Shown here in pieces: positions 12,326 to 25,900 of a stretch of DNA of 64,000 nt; within the stretch, counting starts at the first letter, position 1, and every line of letters begins with the position of its first letter. This DNA comes from Lanius collurio (Eukaryota; Chordata; Aves; Passeriformes; Laniidae). The notes under the pieces are model-generated. The model ran no database searches. It was not told the origin of the DNA and saw only the letters and a list, made by a program, of their open reading frames with translations. The position numbers and the translations under genes are program-made. Where the stretch lies: the NCBI GenBank assembly GCA_020086605.1, contig JACBWW010000002.1:42568037-42632036 (forward strand), in the 5' to 3' direction.

Positions 12326-15300
12326 GTGAGTGGCGAGAGGTTGGGTTGCTTCGGACCTGGCCGTGCCTTCGGAAAGCGTGAGGACGGAGGTTTAACTTAG
12401 TGCGTTTATTTCCGCTGCAGTGCAACTTTGTAATGCAAGTGGGGTCCTGTGCTTGTTGGGATACTTTTCAGCTGGGTAGAAATGCCGGAGAGCTCAGCTC
12501 AGGACTCTGCCAGCGCTGAAGAGCCTGGTGAGAAAGCAAAACACCCCGGGCTCGAGATCCGGCTCTTTGAGCAGATGCGCTCTTGATAAAAGTGCTGTAC
12601 GAGGTTTATCGTTTGACCTTCAGAGCGTGGTTCAGCAAATGGGAGACTTTAAACCCGCTCACGCTTGGGAAATGAAGCGGCAAACAACAAGAACAACAAA
12701 TTTAGTTCTCCCATGTTCAGCTTTCGAAGAAAATTATTGCTGGACCAGTAGTGTAGAAGTGCTGTGTTTTCTGTAGCCAAGTGCAGAGAATGCTCTGTGT
12801 TTATCAAATAGGTGTGACTGCCAATGTGTACCTGCCTGATGTACCCTGGCATTCTCACTCTTTGCCCTCTCTAATATACTGTAGTGGTACAATTATATTA
12901 GTACTTCTGTTAAAATAGGAAGGAAAATGCTAATATTAGTAACAATTCTTGTTAGTATGTTTAAACATAGCTTTTAAATTTGGACAGAGTACAAAAAATC
13001 TGATTCTAAGCAGAAGGTGGGGAAGTTTCTTAACCTCTTATGTAACAGTGATATAGCCAGGGTGATGGTAGGTATAGCTGGGACTGTACCTTAAAGAGTG
13101 GTGCTTTTGTGTCCCTTTACAGCTGTAATAATTTCAGTGTTAATCCCACAGCAGGATAAAGTGAAAACCTGTGGAACTTTCAATGCAAATAAGTCGTCTT
13201 ACAGCCAGAAAGAGACATATTTCGGTTTCTCTTCTTTCTGTGTAAGCAGGATTAAGCTATTTTGGATCAGAATTTTTGCAATTACAAAAGCTTTAATGTC
13301 TTTCATGTGGTAATGGAAAGTCAGTAAGTAGTATGAATAAGATTTAGGGTGATGACAGTGTGGCAGTTGTAAGCAATGTTTGGGGATTTTTTTAACAGCT
13401 TTCTGGACTCTCAAACTGTGCTGAGGTATACCTGCTTTCCAGCACGATGCACATTTTTTTGTTGAAGTAGTATGGTTCCAGTCATTTCTGATAGTAGCTG
13501 TGTTTCATTCCAAAATTCAGAGTATTTGAAGCTTTTTCAGGCTTTAATACATTTTTTTTTCATTTTCCCTAAATAGTTACAATTTTTTTTTTTAAATTAA
13601 AACTTTAGAATCATACAAAACTTCTGGAAGAGAATTCAGAGCTTTTTGTTGTCTTCTATCTATAGTCTAATTATGTCTATTGTAGATTTTTACTTTAAAA
13701 AGACTTTGTAGTTAAAGTACTGCTATTGATTTCTGTACTCAAAGCCCTGCAAATGATTTCTGGGAATGGTCTGCTGTTGTTTTGCTGTCTGTGCCAGGAG
13801 AAGTAACTTTAGCTTAAAAACAAAGCAAAATCTGTTTCTGAGGGTCTGAAGAATCCTGGTTTTTCCACCCTTTGCAGTCTTTCCCAGCTCCATCACCCCA
13901 TAGCTGTCTCTGGTGGGTCCATTCTTGTGCCAGCTTGGTGACGCTGGTTTGGTGACATCTGGAAACTCCCTGTCACAGGAATTGCGGTTCCCGAGCCAGC
14001 CTGCGACACAGGAAATGAACTCATGGAGTCTCAGGTTCAGGACAGGACAGCTTCACAACCTCACAGGCTGTGGAGATGGGTGGCAGGGACAGCTGGCTCT
14101 CAAAACACTTGGAGGAGGGGAAATTTCCCTACTACAAACCTCTTCTGCTTGGTAATTGTCTGCTAACTACTACCTCACAGAAAAAGGACTTAGATTGCTG
14201 AAAATCTGCTTGTTAATAAGGTGACATTAGTTGAGAAAATGGGTATTTATAGGCTGTAAAGAAAATAAACTGACCATAATGGCATTTCTCAAAAAGAGGA
14301 GCTGTGGTGTACAAAAACAGTGAAATGGCTGCATTAATAAAGTTATCAAGTAAACTTGCTTGTTGATGAAATAAGAGTTTGAGACTTCCCAAAGCTGAAA
14401 TGTGTATATTTAATATACTTGAAATACCTGGGGGAAAAAAAGGGAAGCACAGGGATGGCTTGTTCTGGGAAGTGCCTGTGTTTTGTACAGAGAAAGCTTT
14501 TCAGGGAAGACCTAGGGGTTAACAGCTGAAATGAAAAAGAAAGAATTGAGGTATTGAGAGAAACCAGCACCATGGATGATAGCATTGGAGTAAGAGCTGG
14601 AGAATTTGAAAAATGTCTAGCTGAGAGCCAAAATGGAGATCAACAACCATAAAACATTAGAAAGCAGTTTGACTTGCTAAAGACCATTGCAATGATAGAT
14701 AAGTAGACATCTCCCATGAAAAGCGGTATCAGACACCAGGCACCACCTGTTACTCCTCTGAGCACTGAGAAAAAGCAAAGATACAAAGAATTCTGGTAAT
14801 GTGAAGGAGGAGCAAACCCTCCTTAAGAGTGGCTGTGCACTGGCTGGCACAGCAAGGGAAGCCTGGAGAGGATTTAACTGAGTTTACAAAAACCATGTAA
14901 CCCATTGGCCACGTTGGAAAACTTCAGCATCTTAAAGGACTGCAAGGCCATTATGGTATTTCATCTGGAAGGAGCCTTAACAGGTAGCGCTGGGAGTGTT
15001 AAATGTTGCTTATTTCAGAAATGCACTGCTTCTAGAATCCTGGTGGTTTAGATGAATTTTAACATTAAAGGAGATTTTTGTTACTTCAGACATCATGTTC
15101 ATCTCAGAACGATGATGCTTCAAAGCTGACAGGTCTGCAAAGTCCATAAAGCCTGGGCTGGTTCAGTTGGCTGAGTGGTGCAATGCTGACTACAGCTGAA
15201 AAGTGTTAGATAACTTTGAAATGAAATTTGAATTTTGTTCTACCTTAAATGAAAAATCTAAAGCCTGACAACAGTTCAGTTTTGGTTTTGTGCAAGCTAC

Positions 15301-15526
15301 ATATTTTGGGTATTTTTTTTTTCTTATGTGGTTAAAAAACAACCCTCAATACTTGGCTGTTCTTTGTTGTCTTCTAAAGATCTATAAATTATCTGTACTA
15401 ATATTCTACGTTGTATTAAATTTCCACTACGTCATTCCCTCTTGGATTTGCACTTCTGTCATTCCCAATTGCAGGCGTTATGAGTCCAGATGGGATTTGT
15501 TGAATCAATCTTTTTTAAGTCTGATT

Positions 15527-15588
15527 GGGATTTTTTGTTATTTTTTTTTGTTGGATTTTTTTGTTTGTTTTGTTTTTTTCTTTTTAAG
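15527..15588. repeat. T-rich low-complexity tract
   Basis: The segment is almost all T with scattered G, so it translates into a spurious Phe-rich frame. It ends in TTTTTAAG, which makes it a usable polypyrimidine tract for the possible exon that follows. Confidence 0.7.
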
Positions 15589-15630
15589 AAACTTAAAGAA
15601 AAATTCTTTCAGTTGCAGCCAAAGGAACAG
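15589..15630 (+). other. Possible small alternative exon in intron 1
   Basis: Forty-two bases sit between a long T-rich tract ending in AAG and a good donor (CAG|GTGAGC). The block has no ATG and is open in one frame. It lies between the CpG-island exon and the start-codon exon, so it could be an alternative 5' UTR exon of DISP1. It could equally be a decoy, since such pairs arise by chance in long introns. I see no homology. Confidence 0.2.
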
Positions 15631-18600
15631 GTGAGCTTAATCCAAGTTTTAGAAGAACATGCTAGCTGGAGAGCACCAAACCCTACATAGTTTGTGTGGT
15701 ACACCATTAGTTTATTTCCTGAAGGGCTTGCAATGCAGATGGCAGCTGTCTGCTGGGTGAGCTGTGTTCACTGTTAGCTGCACAAATAATAGATGGATTA
15801 CTCCATAGAAGTGTCATGAAGGAACATCGCTGCTCAGACCATGGTGCATTCCAGATATGACACTCTTCCAAGACTTGTTTTGAACTGCATGGATAAAGTG
15901 CTTTCTGAGCGGTTACTGCTATCAAGAGGGCAGTAATTAAAGACAATTCTGGTTTTCTTTCCTTAGCAGTCCTGCTGGCATAATTTCTGAAGAGATGATC
16001 ATGTTTAAAATACTTACGCCTAGCTAAAGATGTGAACACCTAAGTGGGATGTATTAAACATAGATTAACACTCTTTCTAATTGTATTTAATCTTCTGTTA
16101 AATAGAGCTGCCTGCATTACAACCTGTATTTTCTACAACTTCATTATTCAGAATACCATTCCACTGCTTCAAAGTTTTCAGGTGTAAATTGTCATAAGTC
16201 TGAAAACCTCGTTCTACTGGAGAATACCAGATCCTAAAGCAGTGTGAGGAGTACAGCAAAAATAAACTTCAACATTGAAAGAATTCAGAATTTTCAAAGA
16301 TTCTTGTTTTTAGATTTTTTTTTCATTATCAGCATGTTCTTAGATTTTCCATACTCATGTAATTTTAAAAATTTTACTTTGCTTTTACTTGTCTCATTTT
16401 AATTTGCTTATTTATTTATCTTCTGAAAAAAAGACTCAGTTAACTATTTCATTGGGCCATTATTACATCTAAGTTCCCAGTCACTTCAGTTATGGCAAAG
16501 GAGACAGAATGCAGTGGAGAGATAAGAATATAATCTAAGAATACATTTTGGTGTGATAGCTGCAGGCGAAGTTTTGCTTTCAGTGGATTTACAGTCAATT
16601 CTTTAGAGAGGGATGCAAATGAAGTACCAGGCTACAGATTTTTTAATACACTCAAACACGAGTGAAACAAAACTCAGATGCCATTAGCCTTGTCAAATTT
16701 AGTGACTCTCTTACATTTGTTTAAAAAATAGGAAAGCTACCAAATGGAAATGTCCAGCCCAGCTCACATTCTCGAGAATTGGGTTGAGTGTCAGTTCTTC
16801 TTAGCTGTGACTGAATAAAATATTTAATCTGATGGCTACCTTAGCATGCAAAGCAATCTTGGTTTAATGTGTCATTGGAAGAACATCAAGGCAAGCAGGT
16901 GCTTCCATTGCTTCTCTCAAAGACTCCATAAAAATGGACAGAACTCAAGAGTTCCTCAAGGCTTAGGAAAAAAGAAAGAATCAGCTCTATCTGTTAAAAT
17001 TTTAATAGCTTGAAATGGTTCATGAATTGCTTGTTCAACAGGAGAACAAAGGCAGAATTATATCTTGTGGTACTGATGATGAACTTTTCTTCAAATGTGG
17101 TAGTCCTAAAAAGTTTCTGAACAAAAAGTATACAGGTAGATATTACATCTGTGGGAAATAAAAGCATTTTATCTTTGATCATATTAAATGGAGGCTGCGG
17201 AGCTGTCTGGACAGAAGTTACAATTTCCCTGTCATTCCCTGTTCTCAAGGGGCACAGATACACTGAAGGGCCAAGCCAGTGTGTCTGTGCTGGGATTGCC
17301 CAGCTACTGCGGGCACAAGTTTGGGCATCTGTGTTTGGCACGTGTGTGCCTGGCACAGAGAGGTGTGGTTTCCTTCATATGAAGTGTTTGAAAATAGCTA
17401 CTAAAAATTATGTTGTAAGTGTCCTGGGTTTAAAGCAAAAGGATGGTGTGTCTGTCTGCCTAAAATGTCAGATACCTGCAGTCTTTCCATCCCTTCTGTT
17501 CAGTTACTACAGTAGGCAGTAACCTTGATCAGTGTACAGCAGTTTCAAGTGGTAATAGGGATGGGTCTGACTAATGTAGAAACAAGTGTAACAGCATCAC
17601 CATGCAGCCTCTTGTGTGAGTGAATGTGAAAATAAGCAGCCAGAAATTCCTAAAATGCTACCAGGCACCTGGAAAGGAGCTTTCTCTGCCTTAATGTCCG
17701 GCTCTTGCTCTGTCCACTGAGGTTTGATGTTGACTGCAGTGGGAGAGAAAACCAGACTGCTCAAACACAGTGGAATTTCACATAACTAATATGTCTCTTC
17801 AGACCAAACTGAAGCTTAGCCAGCCACTTGAATTTGCTCTCTGTGCTCAGCAGAAAGTCCTCCTTGGGCTTGACTTGCCTGGGCCAGGGGAGGGGGTACC
17901 CAGCAAGAATGTGTGGAATTGAAGGCTGGAAAAATTTGCTTGTCAAAGCAGCATATTCTCCTGTTCTGAGCAGTTATCTAAATGGAAGTGATTTCCCAGG
18001 GCATCTGGCTCTGCACATGATCTAGAACAAATAGCAGAGGATTAATTTTTGTTTCAGAAGTGGAGGATTTAGCTCTGTCTCGGGGAGATGCTGCGCAGGG
18101 GGGCTGCCAGGGGGAGCATTCCAGTCAGCAAAGCACTTTCTGCTCAGAATTAGCATTCAGGCAATTAAATAGCTCAGCTGGCTGGGCAGGCTTAGCTTTC
18201 TGAGCACTCAGCAAAGGTATCAGGGAAGAAAATGAGTTAGAAACTTGCTTGCTTATCTGCTTTAATCTGTATGTTGTGTCTTTCTGCAAAGTTCAGTGTC
18301 TGTAATGCAAACCTTGCAATTTGGGCTTGCAATGCTGTTAATTAAGTATGGTATTAAAACGTCAAAGCAGTTGTAATTAACTGATTCTGTTTTTTCAGCA
18401 AGTGTTGATTTATTCTACTAAGTAGTACATAGAGTTTTACTTCTTCTTTCTCCTCCTCCCTCCACCAGGTCCATGTAAATTGGGTATTGAACTCTTATCT
18501 GAGTGTGGTGTTTGACCTTTCATGTTATTTATCAAAATAATGGTCTCCAACTTACTTATTTAAACAAGGTTATGGTTAAGATGGGAGAAGTTGGCTGCTG

Positions 18601-19457
18601 TGAGCCTCTCACACAAGTTTTGATCTTGAGCTGTGGTCACTTCTACAATGTTAATAGTTCTCATTTACCTACATACTGCTTGAAAAACTTTAGGAGAATA
18701 TCTTTCAATATGCTTTATTGACAGCATAGTACATTATGTACTGCCTTTAGAATATGTGTCACTGAGAAGCAAGAGCTTCTCAATCAGCAATAATTTAATC
18801 CTGGGATTATTCTGTTTAGTATTTATAACAGTTCATTTTGAGCTTCTGCTAAAGATCTAGTCTACTATTCAGAAAATTTAATATGTCCAACTGAAGTGGC
18901 TTGATTTACTCAAATAAGGCATTTCAAATGAATTGCTTTATAAACATGAATATGCCTCTTTTTCAATAGAAATTGGAAAGGAAGTTACTAAAACCAATAC
19001 ATTAATGGTTATTAAACAGTCTGTACTGTGTGGACCTGTCTCCTGCAGGTTTGCAAAGCACACAGATAAATTGTAGGGCAAGATGTGGATGGTTACAGCA
19101 TTATACCAAAATCTATTTTTATAAATAGTGAGTATAACTCAGTCTTGTGTACAATTAGCTTGTTCTGCACATCTCAGCCATTACTTGTTAGCTGTGACAC
19201 AGACACTGTCAAATCTGTTCATTTGACTTATAATTTGGTTTAATCACTGGGAATTTGCATAATTCATTCTTAACGTTTTGTTGAACAAATTTAAGTACTT
19301 TGAAACATTCCTGGCAGTGTCTTTTGACTCCTTTCTGTTCCCCTGTGTTGTGAAAAGTGAAGCTCAGAGCGGAGTTTTACTCACTTTAATCTAAAGTTAT
19401 TTTTGAGCATATGAAAACACTGCAGCTCTCTAAACTTTGCTTTATTTGTTTCTTCAG

Positions 19458-19994
19458 GAACATCACGTATCCACTGAGAACTTGGAGCATGGCTATGAGC
19501 AACGTCAGTGACTCAGTGGTCCTGAGCAATGGCAGCATCTTGTCAAATGCTGCTGGCCCAGGGGTTGTTGCAGTGAATGATGGAGACATCACAGTCCAAC
19601 AGCTCCCATCCAAGGAAACACCAAGAACAAAACCAAGTCCAAATGGCTGCCTGCAACTTAATGGTACAATCAAACCGTCCTTTCTGCCTTTAGACAACCA
19701 AAGAACTCAGCAGATGTTGTCGCAATGCTGCCACCCTTGTCCATACCACCATTCTTTAAGTAGCCATAATAGCAAGCAAGAATGTCATTCAGTGGTTGGC
19801 AGCTCAGCACCATCTCCTATGACCTCGTGCTGCATGCAGCCACACACTGAGTACTCAGCCTCTATTTGCCAAAAACACACCCCTGTCTATCAGCCTGCCT
19901 GCTGTCTTCAGCCCTCCCCATCCTTCTGCCTTCACCATCAGTGGCCTGACCATTTCCAGCATCAGCCTGTGCAGCAACACATAGCCAGGATAAG
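19458..19994 (+). CDS. DISP1: DISP1 exon 2: start codon and cytosolic N-terminus (residues 1-168)
   Basis: The acceptor is TTTCTTCAG and the donor AAG|GTAAGC. The first 31 bases are 5' UTR. The ATG at 19489 has A at -3 and G at +4, a strong Kozak context, and a second in-frame ATG follows at codon 3. The upstream in-frame ATG at 19411 is intronic, so it is not used in this transcript. The encoded region is predicted cytosolic, with no signal peptide. Residues 80-164 are unusually rich in Cys (10) and His (12), including CC pairs at 80-81, 114-115 and 138-139. The exon ends in phase 2, and its last two bases form Arg169 with the next exon. The pattern matches the conserved N-terminus of vertebrate DISP1. 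Confidence 0.95.
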
Positions 19995-22900
19995 GTAAGC
20001 AGGTTGCATTGTTTCTTAGTTCTCAGGATGGGTAATCTTTCCCAGAACTATTTCATGTTCTTACAAAAGTAGAAGATCTGAAAGGAGACTGAACCAAATT
20101 TCTTCCCCAGTGATTTTACAGGTTAATCTTTGATGCATTACCAAGTTACTATTTCCAGAATAAACCAAGTCAGATTAGTTTTGCTGGGCTCCATGGATAT
20201 TGCTGAAGTGAATTAGTTCTTTCTTGGGGGACAAAAAAAAGGCTGTTTTTTTCTTCTTGAGGATTGTTTGGAAGTTCATTACCTCTTTTACAAGACACAG
20301 TGTGCACCTCTATTGTGTGAAACAAACCAATACAGAGATCGCTAAGAATACACTGAAAGATCTGATATGTCTGCATAGTCCAGTGAAAACACGTATTTCC
20401 CTAAAAAAGATGCACTGAAAAATACTTTCAGCAATCCTGTTCTGAGGTGTACAGGTTAGTTTTTTCTCTGTTGGGTCAGCAGGTTCAGTGGGTTGCCCTC
20501 ATGTCTTTTCAGTGTAGGTCATTTGCTGAACTTTAAATTTGTGTTCAGATTAAGAAATTCTGGATTGTTCCAGGTTTTAGTCCTTTCTCTTCTCCACTTC
20601 ATTTGAACTTTCCTCTTTGTTAGCTTTGGAGTTCCAGTGACAGTAGTCCTAGCTTCAAGGAACAAGAAACAGAAGAAAAACCTTCTACAGGCTCCTGGTC
20701 CTGGGCAAAATCAGTCGATCCAAGAGGCAGTTTCTAAAAACCAAATTCCCCATTGAAGACACTTTGAAGCTTTTAAGCAAGGTTATTTTTTTTCTGTGTT
20801 GCAGTTGGGCCAAAAGGGGTGGATTTTCATGGGAGCATTAAATACTACCCTTTTCTCTGTTTTCCAACATCTCCAACCTTGTTGAAGAACTTGGAGCTAC
20901 AAGTGTTTCTCAAGTCAGTTATAGTGATTTTGTCTTGACAAAATATATGAACTAATTTTAAACTCCTAAAAATATCAGACTGGGAAAAATAGCTAATGTG
21001 GAAAAACTCAAAGTGAATAAAGCTTTTTTCCCCTACAGTAAAAGCAGATGAAAATAGGGATGATAATACAGAGCACAAATCAGCTTTCTCCTGCCAGTTA
21101 TTCCACTTACAAATGGAAAAAATCTGAGTTGTCAGAACTGCTTACAATCAGAGATGTTTTTTCCACCCTGTTTAACGGTCAAGCAAAGATCTTGTATAAT
21201 TTTGTATGCAAAGGTATGCAGGAAGCTGAACTCTTGTAGGATCTGCCATACTTTTCCAACTATTGGAATGGTTGCATTGATTTCACTGTTTTTCTCCCTG
21301 TGCAGCAGGGCTGTTAAACTTCATCTGTATTCCATAGTCATGAGGAAGGGAACAAATGCCATCCATAGTCTGCGCTTCTGGTTTTAGTCTAGAAATAAAA
21401 ACAGTGAAAATTTCTTCTGGATATGGTAAAATAATGTTTTCTGTCATACTTCACAAATACGAAAATTATTTTAACTGCTCTGATTGGGCTCTTGAGGCAA
21501 GATGCTGGTTTTTCATCTTGCACTTCCTTGCCATACCATACACTTCTACAAAAATGTACAGAAATTCTGAATAATGACTTATGGTCAATGGTTTGTCTTA
21601 CTGCTAGCAGTCAAAACAAAGATGCAATCTGACCTTTAAGGCTGTATAAAGCCAGATGTGTTAGCAAACTCTGCATATCCCAATCAAAACTGGACTACTT
21701 CCATGCTTTTTCACTCCTTGAACTTCCCCTGGCTGCATTAATGGACAGTGTATACATCTGACTGTCACTTAGCATGGAACCAAAGACTTCTTTTCTCTCT
21801 CCATACTCAACAAAGTGTGTCTAAGTACAGTAATCTCTCATTGCATTGTGCAGTTACCACCCAGAGAGGCCACTGTCAATGGAGACATGTTGGGAGATGG
21901 TAAAAACTGGGAGCAACTGGATGCAGCATTGCAGGTAGATGGATGTGCACTGAGGGAGAAGCAAACTGCCTCATTTGTAGCTACTTGGCAGTGCTGTAAA
22001 GGATTGGTGATAAATGTGTATTCATTTTTTTACATGCTCGGGTGACTTCCTGTAAACAGAAGTGTAACACTTAGGTGTATGATATTTTAATGTGATCATT
22101 GTTCCACACTCTAATTTTATTGCAGTTTGAGCTTATAATCTGCACAGCAGCTTCTTCTCCAGGTATTTTTATTACAAGGTTCCTTGGAAATCATCCAGCT
22201 TTATAAAATGTGCATGTTTTAACAGTGTTATTTTAAATGCCGGTTCTGATACAATACCTTAATTAAATTCAGTATATAGTCAAACTAGACTTAATTTTGC
22301 TTCTTTCTATTTTTAAAAAATGCATTCAAATATTGTTATGATTTTAAGAAGGGAGAAAAGATGTGATTAGAGAGAGGAGGATGAGCTCTCTTTGCAAACT
22401 GTATCACTGATGCTTACAGCTCTGGGCAGGTTACCGATTGTTTCAGCTCAACAGGTTTTGTCAGGTTTTAAAGCCCAAGGCTGAACATTTGTCAGTGACC
22501 TAATATTAAAAGAATGTGGCTTTGGTGTATCATTGCAGATTGGAGTGTGTAAAGACAGATTGAAATAATGCCACCACACTTGTGCTATCCTCTTAAAGCT
22601 GGCTGGATCTGGAATTTTGTAGAGGGTTCAGCTTTGAAGTTTAACTAAATTACATGGAAACATCATCTATCCACCATATCTTGAGAGTCTGGGCAACTGT
22701 TAATTTTTTTAGGTTGGTGAAAAAGTCCTACACTGTGAAAGAAAATATTTTCAATGGTTGGTGTTTTGCAGCATGATTATGGTTAAAGTTCTCTTGTAAA
22801 AGTAGGTAAAATAGTTCAACTATTGATCATAATGATTATGATGATTTTTAGATGTTTTTCTGAGGTTGGAAGATCCTGAGTAAAGTTTCTTGTGCTGTTG

Positions 22901-25900
22901 TGTGCACATGTTTGCATTAACAACTTCTTAAATATGTTCATACGTCTTTTTTTCAGTGGCCATAATATCTTGACCACGCAAACACTCCCTGGGAAATTCT
23001 AGCCATCTCTCCTTATCAGAATGCAATTGTCTGGGGGTTTGATTTGCTTTCCAACCATTTCTAAATGTACTTGTTTGGAGCATGGCATGTTTAGTTCTTT
23101 TTGGTACTATTGGATGATTTTTTTTCCCTACCCCACCCCTTTGGAGAGCTCATGCTGAAGTATCCCTTTTTGTTGGAATGCTCTTACGTATCTCAAAAAT
23201 ATGGGGGCTTAGAGCCACTGGAAGATGGGTAACTACTGTTCCTCCTTTACTGCCCCTTGCTTCTTTGGTCATCAGCAGCCTTCACTAGGGTGGAGTAGAA
23301 ATGAGGAAAACCAACCAAGTAAGGCTGTGAAAGAAGCATGAAGTTTGATCCACAATGACTGGAAGCATTGAGTTAGGAGTCACTAGGGAAAAGTAAAACT
23401 GTGCAGCCCAGTAGCATGCTTAGTGGATTGAAAGGAATATAAAATAAATAGTGAACAGTTGCATAGTTCTCTGGGAGAAGTAAATATTACCTTTTTTTTT
23501 AAAGCCAGAAAACTCCTAGAATCTTTCCTGGTGTTTTTCAAAACCTAATCTTCACATAGGAATGTGTGCATGTAACTAGGAGTGGAAGAGGAAGGATGTG
23601 CAGAGATCATTCAGGAAGTCATCTCAGGATTGTGGAAGGCATGGAATAACAGTGGTATTGTCTCTGGTACCAAACTGGATTGCTCCCCTCAGACATGTGT
23701 AGGAAGATTTTAATGGGAAAACACCAGTTGAAAGTTGCCTGTATGCTTGTTAATTTTGATGCCAGTTCTGCTGGAATCTCTCTTTGGTGATAAAGTTTAG
23801 AAAACGTAGGTCTGTGGACTCGGAGACAAAAGGTAGGGCAGAAGAGGTCAGGGAGCTGTGGAAGAACTGCTGGTGCTGCTGCTGAGGCAAATGCTCCAGA
23901 CTGCCAGTGCATGCAGTGCTTGCACTTCTGCAGTATCAAACCAATAAATTCAAACAAGCACTCTTGGCTCAGGGTGAACCTGCTTTATGTCACCCACTGT
24001 TATTTACTTTTTTTAGACTATACTGTTAATGCTTTTGACTAAAGCAGACAATTAAGTAAAACTGTTCTGAAAAGCATCTAAATTATCTGTGGTAAAAAAA
24101 AAAAAAAACAGTCTGAAAGGATATATGGGATGATCTCTCCATGATCATGCAATCATCTCAAGCTGGAACAAGAAAATAAAAGCTGTTTAAAATCTCACAG
24201 AATCCCTACTTTGGCCAAAATTTAAGACTTTGGGATATATGTAAATTGTTCCTTGTCCCCCACAGCCTGCTCTGGAGGTTTTAGCGCCAAAGCTTAGTTA
24301 GTTTCAATTGCTTGATTCAAAGTTTTTGTTTGCTAGACCAATTTATATTCTAAAGAAGGCAAAAAAACCCAGCATCAAGAAACTGGTAAAGCATCCAGAC
24401 CGACTGTACATCTTCCTTTCAGTTAGATTTAAACTTTCTTTTGAAGTGTTTTGGCGTTGCAGATTTATGTGGCGGTTCTGGGATTCTGGGTTCTGCTGTG
24501 TCTCAGAGTTCTGTGCCACACACTATTTAAACAGTACTGCAGATGTACATGAATACTTACACTTTATTTAATACTTTAAAAAGAAGCTCTATAAAAATGA
24601 AAAAGCTGTGAAGTGAGGATAGAACACTACAGCTGCCTCTTACCCATTTAATATTTTTCCTTCTAGTTACTTGGCATTTAGATTAGAACCAGAAAAAAAT
24701 AAAAGCTGCTGTTTTTTCAAAAAACAAGGGAATGTTTGCCAAATACCAATCTTAATAACAAGACTTTGTTATGAAACAGTTCCCTGCTTGATTCCAGGAA
24801 AAGGATAGTTGTTATCTAGTACATTCTGCATGTCTTGCAGAGCTGATTATGTGTATACGTATGTATAAAATATTTTCAAATATCCTCATTTCAGCAACAT
24901 GAACTGTTCACAAATTTTTTTCTGTGGAGCTTTTTAAACAACCTATCCTGCTGTGAAAGTTGTTCACTTCTGCTTTATTTGATGCATTAAAAGATTGTTG
25001 TTTTCACTTTTTATATGAATTGTATACTAATGTCTTTTGTACAGAATACATACACATATAATAACTTAAAAAGTAATAAAGGAGACTTTCTGCTGTCCCC
25101 TAGGAAGATTAAAAATAGAAATCTTTAGGAAGAAACCTTTAGGTCAGGTTTCTGGAAGTGGGATTTCTGGAATGTTTTATCAGCCTTAGCAGCTAAAAGG
25201 TGAAAGCTGTTACCATCACTTCATTCAGTGTTCAGGCTGTTGCAAATCTCTTGGTTCATGCTATAGATCATGAGTTCCTGAAACAATACAAATTCTGCCT
25301 CTATTCTCATTTAAGCCATTTATTCTATGCCAAAATAGGAGTTCTTCTCTTCTTATTATGAAGCTTTAACAACCCAGTGGCATACTTGGGATTTTGATGT
25401 AGTTGCAAAAAAGGAAAAGGAATATGAAGCTATCTCATGCATCCCTCTGAGTCCAGATGTGGGATTCTCTGTTGTGCATATGTGGAGAAGTAGGTATTCC
25501 CTGTGACCAAATGAACTGCTTCTTTGTCTTTCTTTGAAATAATTTTTCAAGTCAATCTAATTTGAATGGTTTTTCCTCATTTTCACATGTTTTTATTTTA
25601 GTCCTTCTTTATCTCTGAGTGTGATACCTTAAGAGTTATATTCTGGTTTTATTAATTCATTTATTCTTCCCATGATAAATATTGTGCATTGTTGGCTGTG
25701 TAAACAACTTGCTGCACTTTCTTCAGCTGAAAGCAAAAGGCTGACGCACAGAGACAAGAATACAAATAAAAATGCCATTTATAATTCGGTGGCTGACCAA
25801 ATGAAAACAGCATGGCTAGGAAGGTATTAAGTGCACATAAAAACACCTGTCATTCTGGGCTGTCCAAGGGATTTTTGCAGGCTTTTTAATTGTACTAATT

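Larger units (their letters stand above)
11880..12420 (+). promoter_or_regulatory. DISP1: CpG-island promoter region, probably of DISP1
   Basis: The base composition switches sharply from AT-rich flanks to very GC-rich, CpG-dense DNA, the only such block in the window. Sp1-type GC boxes are visible at 12084-12091 and 12173-12179, and I see no TATA box. It lies 7.1 kb upstream of the start-codon exon on the same strand and ends in a good splice donor, so it is inferred to be the DISP1 promoter. Several overlapping open frames on both strands here are artefacts of the low stop-codon frequency in GC-rich DNA. The transcription start cannot be fixed from sequence alone, and divergent transcription is possible. 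Confidence 0.75.
12326..19457 (+). other. DISP1: DISP1 intron 1
   Basis: This 7.1 kb intron in the 5' UTR starts GTGAGT and ends in a pyrimidine-rich TTCTTCAG. It is AT-rich with T-rich low-complexity DNA near 15.53-15.59 kb. I recognise no coding exon of another gene. One exon-like block (15589-15630) is listed separately. No CR1 or LTR piece was recognised. Confidence 0.6.

Noticed and set aside
11843..12425. Several overlapping open frames of 60-160 codons on both strands in the CpG block
   Set aside because: They arise because GC-rich DNA has few stop codons. Their composition is low-complexity Ala/Arg/Pro/Gly, with no domain, and the block is better explained as a promoter and first exon.
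19411..19488. Upstream in-frame ATG at 19411 giving a 26-residue longer N-terminus
   Set aside because: The splice acceptor ending at 19457 lies after it, so that ATG is intronic. The ATG at 19489 has a strong Kozak context and matches the known DISP1 N-terminus MAMSN.
22710..22735. Mariner-like terminal sequence (AGGTTGGTGAAAAAGT)
   Set aside because: Only about 16 bases resemble a mariner end, and I find no matching inverted end nearby; likely chance.
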